In this document: positions 24,973-37,986 of the stretch, piece after piece
How the letters are laid out: the number at the start of each line of letters is the position of its first letter
Numbering within the stretch: position 1 is the stretch's first letter
Assembly (NCBI GenBank): GCA_943735955.1
Contig: OX030957.1
Location: 5,056,801 to 5,120,800 of the forward strand
From: Piscicola geometra
Taxonomy: Eukaryota; Annelida; Clitellata; Hirudinida; Piscicolidae
DNA length: 64,000 nucleotides
Direction: 5' to 3'
Position numbers and translations under genes: made by a program
The notes under the pieces: generated by a model
Database searches by the model: none
The model's input: the letters and a program-made list of their open reading frames with translations, nothing else
Told to the model about the DNA's origin: nothing

Positions 24973-27831
24973 ATGGCTGCCTCCCTAGTCAATAATTTTG
25001 AGATCCCAAATTGGTTGTGATTTCAATGCAATATCTTGTATATTATTTAGGATCGACTTGATAATTTTCAAGATATTTTTCAAATGCATCTAAGATAATT
25101 AAACCCAACTTTTTTCAGGGCAGGAAAGCCTCCTGCAGGCCTGCATTTAGATGTCTTGAAAGATGAAAAAATGTTTCAGGTTCACAAATTCAAGTATAAA
25201 TAAAAAAACAAAAAACTATTTGATAAAAGTTGAAACCACTAATCTTTTCCAACGTTCCAGCAAACACATCATCATCGACATAACCAACACAGAAACTGAT
25301 GATCGACGAAAAGAAGTGTTACTTTTTCGGACGCAACAAGCAGTTGTGTGACTTCTGCATTGATCATGCCTCTTCCTCTAGAGTGCATGCAGCTCTCGTC
25401 TGGCACAAGTTCCTCAACAGACCCTTCATCATCGACCTCGGAAGCAGTAAGTTCATCTAGATTCTAATTTATAAACTAACTTAAGTTTAAATAAACTAAT
25501 TCTTTTTTGAAGAATCTAACTCTCAATTTTTAGATTTATTTACATAAAATACCTATCTCGTTTGATTTTAATGATGTATAATGGGGATGAATCAATCAAA
25601 TAAAATATCTTTATTTGAATAATACATTTCTACACTCTAACTGGCTTGGTAACAAGCATTCTTTCCACCATCTTCAGCACACGGGACTTTCATAGGCGAG
25701 CTGAGACTCGAGGCTAAGAAGCCGCAAGCAGTGCCGATGGACTTGAAGATCAGGTTCGGAGCGTCGACCAGATGCTACCTGATCAGGGAGAGGCCTGCCA
25801 ACAAACTGCCGACGATCAACAACTACGGAGATGAAAATGACATGAATACCCTTCCTGAGACCGAGATTGAGCTAGATGTGCGTGGGGTGGTTTTAGTGTT
25901 TTGGGTTTCAAGGATTCTATGCAGTTTAAATTAGGCTATACCAATATAAAAATAGTTCTAAATTTAAATTTCTGATTTTTTTTATTTTATATATTATTAA
26001 TTTTGTGAATATGTTTTTTTATTAATTTCCCAATAAAAAACATACAGAATCTAACAGAATTTAACACAGCACACAACAGAAGAATAAACTATGTGTCTGA
26101 TATGTCTGACGTCAACAGGTGTTTTTATTGTTATTATAATTATTGTTGTTTATTAGTATTTTTATTATTATTATAATTATTGAGAGATCACAAAGCTAAT
26201 ATTGATCATTCATTCCATTCTATCATGTTCTACCAACTACAGCCATTTTTATGTTTTCTCATATTCGTTTACTTGGATGTATCTTGTTATTAATGTTATC
26301 AAGCACAAGTCTACTCTATTTTTAAAATGTCTATTTTTTATTTTTTCTTGAATCGCTACTCTATTTCAAAAAATTTCACATTTCTTTTCTTTTATTAAAT
26401 CTACCCATCCCTGAAAATCATCATCGTCTACGTTGGCAACCTTGGCGCGGTATACGACCAAAATAGACCTTGGACGAAATCGCCCTAAAGTTTAGGGCCT
26501 AAAAAAATTTACCCAAAAAATAGCTCTTAACAAAATTAGACCTTGGGTTAGGGTTAGAGTTAGGCCTAAGAAAAAGATATTTTCAAGTTCTATTTTTTCC
26601 AAGGTCTATTTTGTCCATGGTCTATTTTTCGGCTAATCCCAATGGCGCATGCATTGGCAGGTTCAAGAGGAAGAGGTCGGCATCCGTATCGAACGCCATG
26701 AAGCACTATGTCAGCTTCAATGATGACGAAGAAGTCATCAATCCAGGTGATGATGATGTCATTGTGGTGGTGTTGATGATGAGGATGATGATAACAGTGT
26801 TGATGATGAAGGTTTTGTGAATGTGCAATATTGATTATTAATCGTAACATAATTCATAAATTCATAATTCTTTAATAAGAGCTTTTAAAGAAAAATCATC
26901 ATTATTATTTTTGAATGCTTGCTCCAGTATGGCGTGAAGCCAGAAGCAATTCTTGAGCTCTTCAAAAGCAATGAACGCAATAGGCGCCTATTCTTTAAAA
27001 TGTTCATTTAATTATTTTTGTTTGCAGAGGACGTAGACCCATCGATTGGCAGGTTCAGAAACCTTGTGCAAACCACAATCATTCCCAAACGGGTATTATT
27101 CCCTGTTCTTAATTATTATTACAAAAAGCTGAATTTGCTAGGTATTTATTATTTCGGTTAATTTTGATATATTTTAACTTATTTAATTTTTTTTCAATTA
27201 TTTTTTAAATATAGTATGAGAATTAAGCAAACGAATTAATCAATCAGCCAAAGTTGGATTTATCAAGCGTTAATCCCGAAAACTCCGTTAACCAAGCCAC
27301 CACCCTTCCCGACCTACATCATAAAACGCATGGTTCTTACGCTTGGATTTTATCATTATTTCAATTATTTTCTTTAATGAATTATTATTCCTAAAAGTTA
27401 TTATTTTTAATTTCAGCAATTTTTAATTGGTAATATAACATATATTTTTATATAAATCATTTTATTCCATTTCATCCATAATACATGATAATTTATATTA
27501 AATCAATTAATTTTCAATTGAGCTTATTACTCCATTACAAGGCCCATCATCGAACGATCGAGTTCAAGCGACGACGACAGGTTATAACGAAAGAAGCACA
27601 AACAGTGTGTCCTTCATTGCCGAAAAAATCGGTCTCATGATTCCAAATTTGGCTGCCGACATAACCGAAAAGCAAAACCATTTGAGCGTCGTGAAGGTTA
27701 GCAATGAAGCGCCACAACAGCAACCGGATGAACCGGCTTCCAACGAGCCGAAAAAGAAGATCTATGCCAAAGAAGCTTGGCCAGGGAAAAAATCCATGAC
27801 TCATCACCATTCGTACATGTCGATTAATTGA
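24973..27831 (+). CDS. PPP1R8: NIPP1, nuclear inhibitor of protein phosphatase 1 (complete, 9 exons, 350 aa)
   Basis: Nuclear PP1-interacting protein that targets the phosphatase to splicing and chromatin factors. Exons: 24973-25013, 25119-25179, 25293-25446, 25678-25877, 26048-26118, 26661-26746, 27028-27092, 27248-27332, 27542-27831. All phases agree and the total is 351 codons with stop; the human protein is 351 residues. Order: short leader ending IPNWAGKPPAGLHLDV, then an FHA domain with GRN, SRVHAALVWHKFL, a THGTF loop and FGASTRCYLIRERP; then LTEFNTAHNRR, a basic FKRKR stretch, the PP1-docking region KHYVSFNDDEEVINP, EDVDPSIGRFRNLVQT, and the conserved C-terminus EPKKKIYAKEAWPGKK. The FHA phosphothreonine-binding residues (GR, SR.H, T..G) are kept. 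The RVxF docking site reads YVSF: the basic residue just before Val is lost, with Lys three positions before. The intron at 26119-26660 carries an inverted-repeat insert. Confidence 0.97.
26460..26612. repeat. Inverted repeat inside a NIPP1 intron (MITE-like)
   Basis: AAAATAGACCTTGGA at 26460-26474 returns inverted at 26598-26612 (15 of 15 bases, with further partial matches outside), 123 bp apart. A third partial copy (GGTCTATTTTTCGG) follows at 26619. The interior contains GGGTTAGGGTTAGAGTTAGG, telomere-like in appearance. A small fold-back or MITE insertion is the simplest reading. Confidence 0.55.
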
Positions 27832-28607
27832 TCTTCGTTAATTTCATTAATTGTAATAATATTGCATTATAAATAATTAAATTTACTCATTAAAATTTAG
27901 AATTGTCTATTAATTAATTGTAATAATTATGGCATTTCCAATAATAAAATTATGTATTTAGAATTATAAAGAACGCTTAAAACTTATACACTTATATAAG
28001 ACAATTTCCTGAAGCCAATAAGATGCATGAAGCTATGGATTGAAGCGTAATTCAGACGCATAAAATAAATTCAATAGTATTTTCTGTCTATTTGGTTTAA
28101 TTCAGTAAACATTTTAGTTTTAATGTCTGATTCTTCTAAATTTTTATGGAGTTATCGTCTAATGAATTGACTAAACAAAAATTATTTAGAATTCTATACG
28201 CTTTAGTTATTTGTAAATTGAATATTTCAAAACCTTAAAAAAAAATTTATTTAAAAATATTCAATTCATAATTTTTTTTAGTTTATAAATGTAACAAAAC
28301 CTAAAGGTATAAAGTAGTTGGTCTTTTCGTTTGTGCAATTCACTTTGCTTAAAGACCAGGTAAATATAAACATTTACGGCTTTTGTAAATTATTGATTAT
28401 ATTTTGAGGATTGAATTCTTTGATAGGTAAAATAAAATTAATAAATTTCTTATTTTTTAATTTTTATGTAGATCGGTCTAATAATCTTTCTTAGGTATGA
28501 AAAGTAACAAAATCTATTAATTATCTAGTTAAATATTAATTATCTAAAACATATTTTATAATTTTAAACAAAATAACTGATTTTGTAATTTATTTTAAAA
28601 AAAGAAA
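27832..28607. other. NIPP1-muscleblind intergenic region
   Basis: AT-rich. It should hold the NIPP1 3' UTR (AATAAA at about 27,944) and upstream sequences of muscleblind. No further exon is visible. Confidence 0.5.
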
Positions 28608-31600
28608 ATGACAGCGGTAATCTTGAAGCCAAGTAAGGATAATAAATGGCTTACACTGGAGGTTTGTAAAGATTATACAAAAGGAGAATGTGATAAAAGT
28701 GAAAATGAGTGTAAATTCGCCCATCCTCCTACACATGTTGAAGCCTCAAATGGCAAAGTCATCTGCTGTTTTGACTCCATAAAGGTACTTTTACAGTGTT
28801 TAATTAATTAAATATTTGTATCTTTAAACTTCACTAATGAAATATTTTATTTTAATAGATAGTTACACCAGTGTCTTATTACATTCATAAAAAATGCAAA
28901 GAAAAATTTAAACTTAACCCACAAACTGCCTTCCCATCAGAGTAAATGTCAGCGTACAAACCCTCCTTGTAAGTACCTGCATCCACCATCCCATCTGAGA
29001 GACCAACTACTTGAGATGGGCAGGCAAAACCTAATCTTCAAGAATCTCCAGCTCCAAAATGTTCTAAACTCCGGCCTCTACCAGCCTGTCATTGCCGTCT
29101 CCAACTCGCACAACTTCTCACGCCCACAGAACCATCAAATTGCATATTCATTGGTAAAAATAATTTTAGTTAAAGTTTTTTTTCTCAAATATCTATTGAT
29201 AAAAAAAGTAGAATATTAATTAATAATATTATTTAGATACATAATGTTTGTTTAGCAAGTATCCAGCTCAAAGATATTCCTATGAAATAATATCAATGTT
29301 GAGATATTAGCTCCAGTTATCTTAGATTATTCCAGTATATTTATTATGGACTATTAGTATTCCCCCTTAATGGAGATAATTCAATAAAAACAAGTAAATA
29401 GCAAAAAACAACAATCTATGAGGATAAATATTACGCTTTTTCTTCCACACCCACTCTCAAACAGATTTATGAATAAATTACTAAGTCTATTATCCAAATA
29501 ATATTCTCTATATTTTTATTATATCTAAAATAAGCTTTTATTTATAATTATCTAAAATATGAACGAATAAATCATAAAAGTAATAGTCTTTCCCTAAATA
29601 TTTAGCTATTTTTAATGTTAGAAAAACATTACAAAAAGTAAATATATCAATTGTTTATTTCTTCTTTATCTATCAGCTCTTCTGCCTTCCACGGATTCGT
29701 GCCGATTACACGAATACACAGTACCATATGAACAATACACAGTACACAGTAGAGAGGCAGCATTTGTTTTATTTATTTGCTTTTCTGCAAACATATGTTT
29801 CGGTCGATAATTTATTACGGGTCCTGTATACAACATATCATCTTATTACAGTATCGTTATAGCCTATAAATTCTAAATCTAAAACCAAATTATTGTCTTT
29901 AAGTGGATTTTAAACTGAAACTTTTAATACGTACGCGTTTGTCTATGATATACATTTTATCTTATTCCACTCTAAACGTTAAAAAAACGCCAGTTGTAAC
30001 GGTTCTAAGATTGTGCAATAAGAGGTTTTTGAAAATAGATTTAGAATCAACATTTTCACAATCGTAAAAACATAATCATTTGTAAAATCATACAAACATA
30101 ATCATTTGTAAAATCATACAAACATTCTCATTTGTAAAATCATAAAAACATAATCATTTGAAGAAGATGATGATGATAATCATTTGAAGAAGATGGTGAT
30201 GATAATCATTTGAGGCATTCAAATTCGTGGCATCGGCGGCTTAATGATGCGTCGAAAGTACCACACTTGGATGGACCACTGGCGAGCAATCGCACCGATT
30301 GGCAATCATTTGAACGCCTCTCATACATTGCACCCATTCACTGCTTCACCATTGATTGCTATCAAATGAGTTTTTATGATCATTGGCTTAAGGCTAATAG
30401 ATTTTACTAATGCTTCACTGCATGTAAACATATGGCGCTTATCTTACCTAGAGCTATTTTGGTCCAAGGCCTATGTTTTTAAGTTTTTTAAAGTTTTTTT
30501 TTAGAAGACATGCACTACCAATGCTAAAAGGGAAAGCGGGACAATATTTCCGACACATTTTTTTCAGTTTTAAATTAAATTCACGTGCAATTGAGGCACA
30601 TAAAAAATTAAGGTTAAAATTAAAATTTGAAATCAAAATCGAACCTCTTAATTAATTATATCTTTTTTAAAGGGAAATATAACTGCAATTTAAATTTAAA
30701 ACGAAAACTGAAATGAAAAGAGACGTCAATACGATAAGTTAAAACGATTAATCAAACCCGTGGATCCAATGACAAGCTTCAAACCATTGAAGCTCTCTGG
30801 CGCATCTACAAGATGCAGAATAAGCACCAATGTATTTTTTAGATAGCCACTTGTATGAGTTACTCTGGAGGCAAAACAACTGAAATTTCCACATTTCACT
30901 TACTTCGTTAAAAAATGAATTAATTGAAAGGAAGGGCGTATGTTCAATGGTATGGGTATTTTGGGAAAGAACTAAATATTTTACTCTTTTTTACGAGCGC
31001 TCATACATTCTCAACTTTCTTTATGTTCTATAACACGCTTAGTAGCCATAAATTTCATGTTAAAATTTATTTTCAAATCGTTTAATGATCTTTTTTCAAT
31101 TTAAGAATTATTTTTTTAGTCATTTTAGAAACTATTCGTAATTAAGTTTTAGAAACCATTAAAAATTATTACAATATCTAGTATAATAAAAGCAACGGAT
31201 GAAATGGGGACTATGATTACTATTGTAGGATTGTGAAAGTGGTAGGTGTTAAGAGTGTTATCGCACCCACTGCATTCGGAAGAATCTCTGAGACATTGTG
31301 ATGCCAGTATAGAGACCTTTACGAATACGATAGCTCCATTATCAACCTAAACTCTCGATTAGAAGCCTGAACATTTCAAAAGCTATAAGATTGTTTCAAC
31401 AACGTTATCTACAGGCAAACACCGTCGCCAACTGTGCATTTTCTACATAACTCACTATGCATTTCACTTAAGCATGGAATCAATCAGGCTTTTCCAGGGC
31501 TCACTATCGCACACTCAAGACTGATTAGAGTTTTTTTTAAATTTATGATAAGCCAATTAGACCATTTAAACCGATTAAGGTTGGTTCGTAACTTCTAAAC

Positions 31601-34600
31601 GCCAAATACATTTATTATAATTCAATTAAACTTTTTTATCGAATTGAAAACTGTGGAACTTATTTCCATTCACAATAGCTAGTTAAAATGGTATTGTGTA
31701 AGGGTTTTATAGCCATTTTATGAACAGAACATAAAGGTGTAGATTTCAAAAAAGCATTAAAAAAGTAATGAATTCACCCTCTTAATATTCTGACTTTAAG
31801 AACATATTCTTACATCATCATAAAAAATTCATGCTGTTCAATAAAAATAGACACCACACTTGATTCTTTCCTATTCCTAGCTATCAAAATATGTACGCCC
31901 AGTGTTCAATGCATAAATATAAATATTTTTATCGAATATTAATTTTCATATTTTTATTTCGGATTTATTTTGCTCAAGTGCAACAACCATTTGCAATACA
32001 CACAGGGTGCCAAGACGGGAATTCTTCCTTCATCCCACCAAACCATTGTTCTTCCTCAGCAACACTACGAGGTTCCTCACATTAGATTTTTATAACTTTT
32101 TTAATACGTATTTTTAAAATAATTAATTTCTTATTTTATAGGCGCCCTAGTGAATAATTAACGCATTTTTGTCTTAATCACCATTCTTAAATTCCTTTTT
32201 TGATGCATATAGTCTTTTTTTCAGTTTATTAGAATACAAGTTCAGAAAAGTCAGATATGCCATTTTTTAAAAAGTAATAGTGTCTATTGTTCTCTTATTG
32301 GTAGTAAGCTTAAAATTTGCATAAACGCATTAATAATGGTCTTTTAATTAATAATACTTTTTTTTTTTTTAGAAACAAACATTTGAAAAAAATAATGAAA
32401 ATATATCGAATAACCTATTAAAATATCATTTCAAAAAGGACTATGTTTTTTATTTTATCTTGACAAAATAAATATATAATTCCAAACCCGTTTATATTTA
32501 AAATTTTTAAAAATTCCATTAATCTTGTTATCGGGTTTATATTTCTAGCTTTTATAACTTTCCTATTTATCAGGTTTCTTATATCATAGAAAAAGTTTCG
32601 GAAATACTTTTAAAAAGACTTTTAGAAAATATAAGGATGAATGTTATATCTAAAAATAATACTGCATTTTTTCCTTCACACAAGAATGGTAGAAAAAACC
32701 TACAGCTTGAATTTTTACATATTTCTGTATTAAAATATTGCAATATTATAACATTCTCCATAATAAAATTGAAGCTCCAGCACTTATTTTGTCAATTCCA
32801 TCTCCTAAACTCATTCTCACATTCAAAGCAACCACAAACCACTCCATCAGTTGACGAACAACCTCCTCCAGCCGACAGCGTCTCAGATGCCAATGCAGCC
32901 TTACCACCTCTACGGCGGCCCCAACCAGCACACGGCGATGTTCTCGAACGGTGGCATGATTCACCTGATGAACCCCTCCTCTAACTTCATCTATCTCAAC
33001 GGTGCTGCTACCAACACGCCCGTCAATTGCCCGGCCAATCTCACTTCCCTTGCAACCCTCAACCAGAACTACCCGGGAGGTGTCCAGGTATGTTCCGGTG
33101 GATTGGCGCGTTTGAATGGAAAAATGTGGAGGGGAGTGTCGAAAAAGAGCAGAGAATAGTAACTATAGAAATAAGCAACTCAAGGTGTTTTTAAGTGAAG
33201 GTTAAAGACTATTTTTTCAACAATTGTAAGCTAAAGTTTCATTTTTACCAAATAGTTTTTAACGTTTCTCTTATTAAGGAAAATCTAATTTATTAATTAA
33301 ATTATTATCTATTCCTATCTATTAACACCTCTACAAGATTCTTCCTTATAACGACTCGTTGCTGCAACAGCCACAATACCAACAACAAAAGTTCCAGCAA
33401 CATCATCAATACACCCAGCAACAGCTATCCAGCCATTGGGTTCGAATTTTTTTCGTTAAAAATTATATAATTGTAACTTGTATTAAATTATCTAGTTTTT
33501 TCATGTTTTCGTGAAAGTTTACAAACTAAATTATGTATATTTTATAATTAGTTTAGGTGCTTTTAATCAAATATTGTTTCATCAATATTGCAAGGTATCT
33601 CAGCCAAAATGTCACAATACAGTCTTTCTATCCTAGATCACTGCCATTGTAATTACTCTAATTTAAGCTGTAGAGAACATAAAAATTAATAACTCGATCT
33701 CAAGATATTATGTGATATCTCTCAACAGGTTTAAAATGGTTATGCAGAGTGAATTTAAATAAGTTTTATAAGCATTGAAAGATTAAAAATTCACGATTCT
33801 GGAGATATTTAGCAACTTTTGGGAGAGCGCTGGTAGATGTCTCGCGACGATTGTGATTAATGCTTTTCGAGCATTTGTTACTTTCTCTTCATTACTGTAC
33901 TGTCGAATTTTTCCATCTTTTTTTGAGGTCTTTTTCAATGTTTTTTCAAAATAGTTTTAAAATGATTTTTTTAAAGTCGTTATTGATTATTACTAAGGCT
34001 AGAACAACTAATGAAGATGGGGTAGCGTAGATAAATAAATAAATAAATAGTTCATATTCATTATTTTTTCAGTTAATATATTCTATATGTTTATATAATA
34101 ATAAGCGTTCAGCAGATGGGGACATTTAAAAAAAAGAATTTAATGAATTTCTGACCACAACTACAAGTTTTATTTTATTTATTGCCTATAGAAAACTATC
34201 ACGATAGACAAACGTAAATCTTTCAATAACTCCTCTTTTAAATTAAATTATTTAGAAAATCTAATTTAATTGTAACAACAAAATCATAAATAGATCTGTA
34301 AATTCTATCATTATGAATCCATCTTTATTCAATTTTATGTACAATTTTCATAAAATTTATTTTAATTCTTGGTATTAATCATTGAGTGTCATTCTACAAT
34401 TTTTATTAAATCTGTGCAGATCTCTGGCAAAATTCATAAAAATATCGATTAGCATACTTAAAAAGATAATTTAGCCTTTACATCAACTGCCTCATACATA
34501 GAATTCATTCATTTATTATAATATATATTTTCAAGGGTTTAACAATCTAAGACATTTCACTTTATCTTCCAGAACACTGAATGCGGACTTGCTAGTGATA

Positions 34601-37402
34601 AATGAGAGATAGCAAATGGTTTTAGTAGTTTATCAGTTAACCAGGTAGTATTTGGCTTAGTAATAAAGTCTATTTAAATTAAAGAAAAAGCTTTAAATCT
34701 TTTCATTTTCATTCACCGTGGTTGCAATTAGCGTTTCAACACCTATTAATGCTAATGCTAGCTAGCATGGATCTTGTAATTTGAAATAATTGCCTTCTTC
34801 GAATTATTTTCTTCTTTTATAGATACTTAATGTCTGTTTCATCCTGTTTTAGTACACTAGATATTCATTTATTCATTCGTAAGATGTTTGACTCTCACAA
34901 CTTATCGTTGTAATAACGTCGAAAGTTATATCAATTGTGTGGCGTAACTCATTTTCATTGTTCCATCACGTAATTAATTTACTTTTTTCGTTTTGCCCCT
35001 AGATTCTGAAAGAATCGCTATTTCGCCATTTCATTAGTGAGAGCGGAAATAGGCTCATAGGCCGTGAAGTCATCCAGCCTTATTTCGATGCCTTACGTTG
35101 GCTTTTGCATTCAGTCAGAATTTTGTTTTTAATTCTGAACTAAATGGTTCGCAGGCTTGTTATAGATTCGGAGGCTTTTGATGTGATTTGGCTTACCACT
35201 TTGTAGAGGTGCTTTTGTACGTGTGGGTGACACTAAATGATACCTTCCTTTCAAAACTCGCGGCTTTTATTTCACTAGCAAAATATTCTATGTATAAATT
35301 GTCCTACAGTTTTCTTTGTTTTCTATTCTAAATAATTTTTCCCTTGACGATTGAGGGGCGATAGCAAATTCGAGAAGTATTAGAAAACATCTTGATTTTA
35401 TCGCAAGTACCTTCTCCATTTCCCTCCTCACTTCGCATCTGGCAAAGGTGTCTGATTGAAACTCAGGTGCAAGCGTCGATTGAAAATGTCTTTGTTAATT
35501 AAATTTAAATATGCCCTGCATGAATCATGACGGAGCCGCTAATGCCGATGACTGATCGTCTTGGAATCCTTCAAAAGCATCGAGATTATGTCGCTTCTAT
35601 GAGCACTTTTTCATTCGCTTCCCGTGACCTTTTTAATTAATGCTTCTGCAGATTTCAAAAAATTGATAATTAGAATTATAGTTTTTATATCTCCACAAAC
35701 AACTTAAATCATTTTGATATAGAATATTTCTAAGCTGTTAAAAAGGAATTATCTAGGTTTTTTGAGTACTTTTATCAGGGGAAAAAACAAAATTATAAAC
35801 TTAAAAATATTGTTAATAGGCCTGAAAATCTTTTCTTCTCAGATCCTCCAACTAGTCACATAAAACACAACTTCGTATCTGAAAACGTGTTGGAAAAATA
35901 ATTTTCTCAAAGTAATCTTTTAGAAGTAAAAACCGCGCTCTTTCGTATGTCCTTTTATTTATTTCAAGACAAAAAACCTGAAGTTGAGTCTCAGTAAGGG
36001 ATTCAAGCTAATGATGAAATAAGAGTTTAGATTGTTTGGATACTTAGGTGGCTTGTCAATAAGTTGTATCGCTTTACTAAAAATCTCCCAAAGTGTCGGT
36101 TTGTTAATTGTTGCAGTCAGATAATTCACTTTTTCACGGAATGCTGGCTTGTCGATGAGGGTTTTGCTGATTTTTTGAAGGCGTAATGATCGATTTACGG
36201 AAACTTTTATTCCTATTACCCACCAGCTTTCAGAATTTGTAGAATAGCTTTTGCTACAAAACAATAAATAACACTTAATTGCTTTGATAAACGCCTTTAA
36301 TGATAACCCACCACTAATAATGGAAGACACACGTATAGGCAATTTTAAATATTCATAAATGCTCTCACACCACTATTACCATTAAATGCCATCACATAAA
36401 TCCTCGAATTTTCCACTTTGCTCAATAGCCACGCTCAAGATTCTCTAAATGCTTTGAAAAAATTCGTCAAAGAATGAATATAAACTCACGACAGACAACA
36501 CCAATGCAGGAACTGAACAACACCAAGACAATCCAAACGGTGCAGCAAAACTACCGAAAAAGAAGCTACCAATCATCATCATCATCACCGCCATCCTTCT
36601 CGTCGTCTTCCTCGGCATCCTTCTTGGTGTCTTCGTCGGATGCTAGCCAGAACAGCGTCATTATCTTTTTAATTAATAATTCTAATTTTAAACATATCAA
36701 TAGTTGACAATGAGTGTCATTTATCCATGATTAATAAAGCTTTCAAGTGAAATGTTTTTAAAAAAATTAACACTTTAATTTTTGAATAACTTCACAAACA
36801 ACTTCCTTCATTGTATTCCTCCAACCTAAAACTCTACCATCACTAAATCACCCCAACCCCATTATCCCTCCAGGGCACTGACTACCTACCCTGCCCTAAG
36901 AGACCAGCCCTGGTCGATTTGAAGGGTGGAGTACCCTACTTCACTTCCCAATTATCCACCCCCCATTTATCCGCTTCTTTTCCCGTCAGTTCATCCTTCA
37001 TTCCTATATCCAGTAAGCGAGAGTTTGAATTGATGTTTCATTCGTAAGTGTGTTGAGTCAACCGTTAGGTACTTAGAAAATGTATAACTTTGTTATCCAT
37101 TTTTTTCTGCCGTTAAAGTCTTCTATAATGATGTTTAGTTATAGATTTAACTATGCGTCTTAAACGATGGTTATTTTTTATGAATAAATGTAGTTATTCT
37201 GAAAAGAAAAAGTATTCAATTAATTTGGTAATCTTTTTTATACATTTTTTATTTATTCTAAGTCCTATCACTTTAATTTAAATCTTTAAAAATACAATTA
37301 AAATATATTAAAATTAAATTTATTCGCAATAAATAGTCGAAATACATTTCCCATAAACTTTTTCCAGTTGGCCAACAGACTCCGTACATTCACAGGATAT
37401 AG
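28608..37402 (+). CDS. Muscleblind-like splicing regulator (about 8 exons)
   Basis: RNA-binding protein that controls alternative splicing in muscle and neurons. Firm exons: 28608-28784 (59 codons from ATG), 28941-29153, 32851-33087, 33338-33439, 36874-37012, 37368-37402 (TAG). Likely but less certain: 31979-32071 and 36510-36626. All internal introns before 37012 are phase 0. The N-terminus WLTLEVCKDYTKGECDKSEN and CKFAHP form the first CCCH finger (C-x7-C-x6-C-x3-H). ICCFDSIK across the first intron, then SKCQRTNPPCKYLHPP, forms the second with spacing C-x7-C-x6-C-x3-H, where vertebrate MBNL finger 2 has x4. After this come a Gln/Asn-rich region (LTNNLLQPTASQ, QQPQYQQQKFQQHHQY) and the family's CPKRPALVDLKGG near the C-terminus. 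Only one finger pair is present, as in invertebrate muscleblind. The 33439 donor (GTTCGA) is weak; read-through gives a stop at about 33,514, a possible short isoform. A donor at 37,430 suggests further 3' splicing. Confidence 0.9.
30067..30213 (+). repeat. Minisatellite of two related 26-bp units in a muscleblind intron
   Basis: About 3.5 copies of a 26-bp unit (core ATAATCATTTGTAAAATCAT) run from 30067, then the array switches to two copies of a different 26-bp unit (core AAGAAGATGATGATGATAA). Both share the ATAATCATTTG segment, so the second probably arose inside the first. Confidence 0.85.
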
Positions 37403-37753
37403 AGTCTAATGAAGACGTGAACCATCACGTAAGTTAATCATTCCATCACCACACTAGATATAATAAAATGTATATTTTATTTTTTTTTGTAGTAGAGGAT
37501 TAATACACCATATATTAGGCGCGTTTTTTATTTATCTAAGTTAAAGTCATATGTTTTTTAATGGTGTAAATTTGGTATCGACCATTAGAATACTGGTATT
37601 TTATAAGTATTGATTTTCTTTTGTCTTGCCATAATAAATAATGAACGAAAAAATAAGCATGTTGATGCTCATCAATATAGATATAAATTATGCATTACAT
37701 CATACCTGTGTTGGATCATCATAATAATTAATTGTACTTGAAGTCGTTGTGGT
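37403..37753. other. Muscleblind 3' region
   Basis: Follows the inferred stop codon. It contains a GTAAGT donor at about 37,430, so part may be intronic in longer isoforms. No further exon was identified. Confidence 0.4.
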
Positions 37754-37767
37754 TGTAGTAGTAGTTT

Positions 37768-37831
<64 letters not shown>

Positions 37832-37901
37832 TGTTGTTGTTGTTGTTGTAGTAGTAGTAGTGTTATAGTAGTAGTAGTATTAGTATTATTATTATTATTA
37901 T

Positions 37902-37964
<63 letters not shown>

Positions 37965-37986
37965 AAGTAGGAGCAGTAGTAGTAGG
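37754..37986. repeat. (GTA)n / (GTT)n / (ATT)n microsatellite block
   Basis: Mostly GTA units with internal blocks of TTG and TTA. The poly-leucine open frame on the minus strand is a by-product of this repeat, not a gene. Confidence 0.97.

Noticed and set aside
26540..26560. Interstitial telomere repeat
   Set aside because: Only about two and a half TTAGGG-like units, imperfect; more likely part of the inverted-repeat insert.
32637..32984. 115-codon plus frame overlapping the muscleblind exon
   Set aside because: Wrong frame of the real exon at 32851-33087, joined to intron sequence.
35959..36342. 127-codon minus-strand frame
   Set aside because: About one frame of this length is expected by chance in 64 kb of such AT-rich DNA. 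Third positions are A/T-rich, it has no motif, and it lies in a muscleblind intron.
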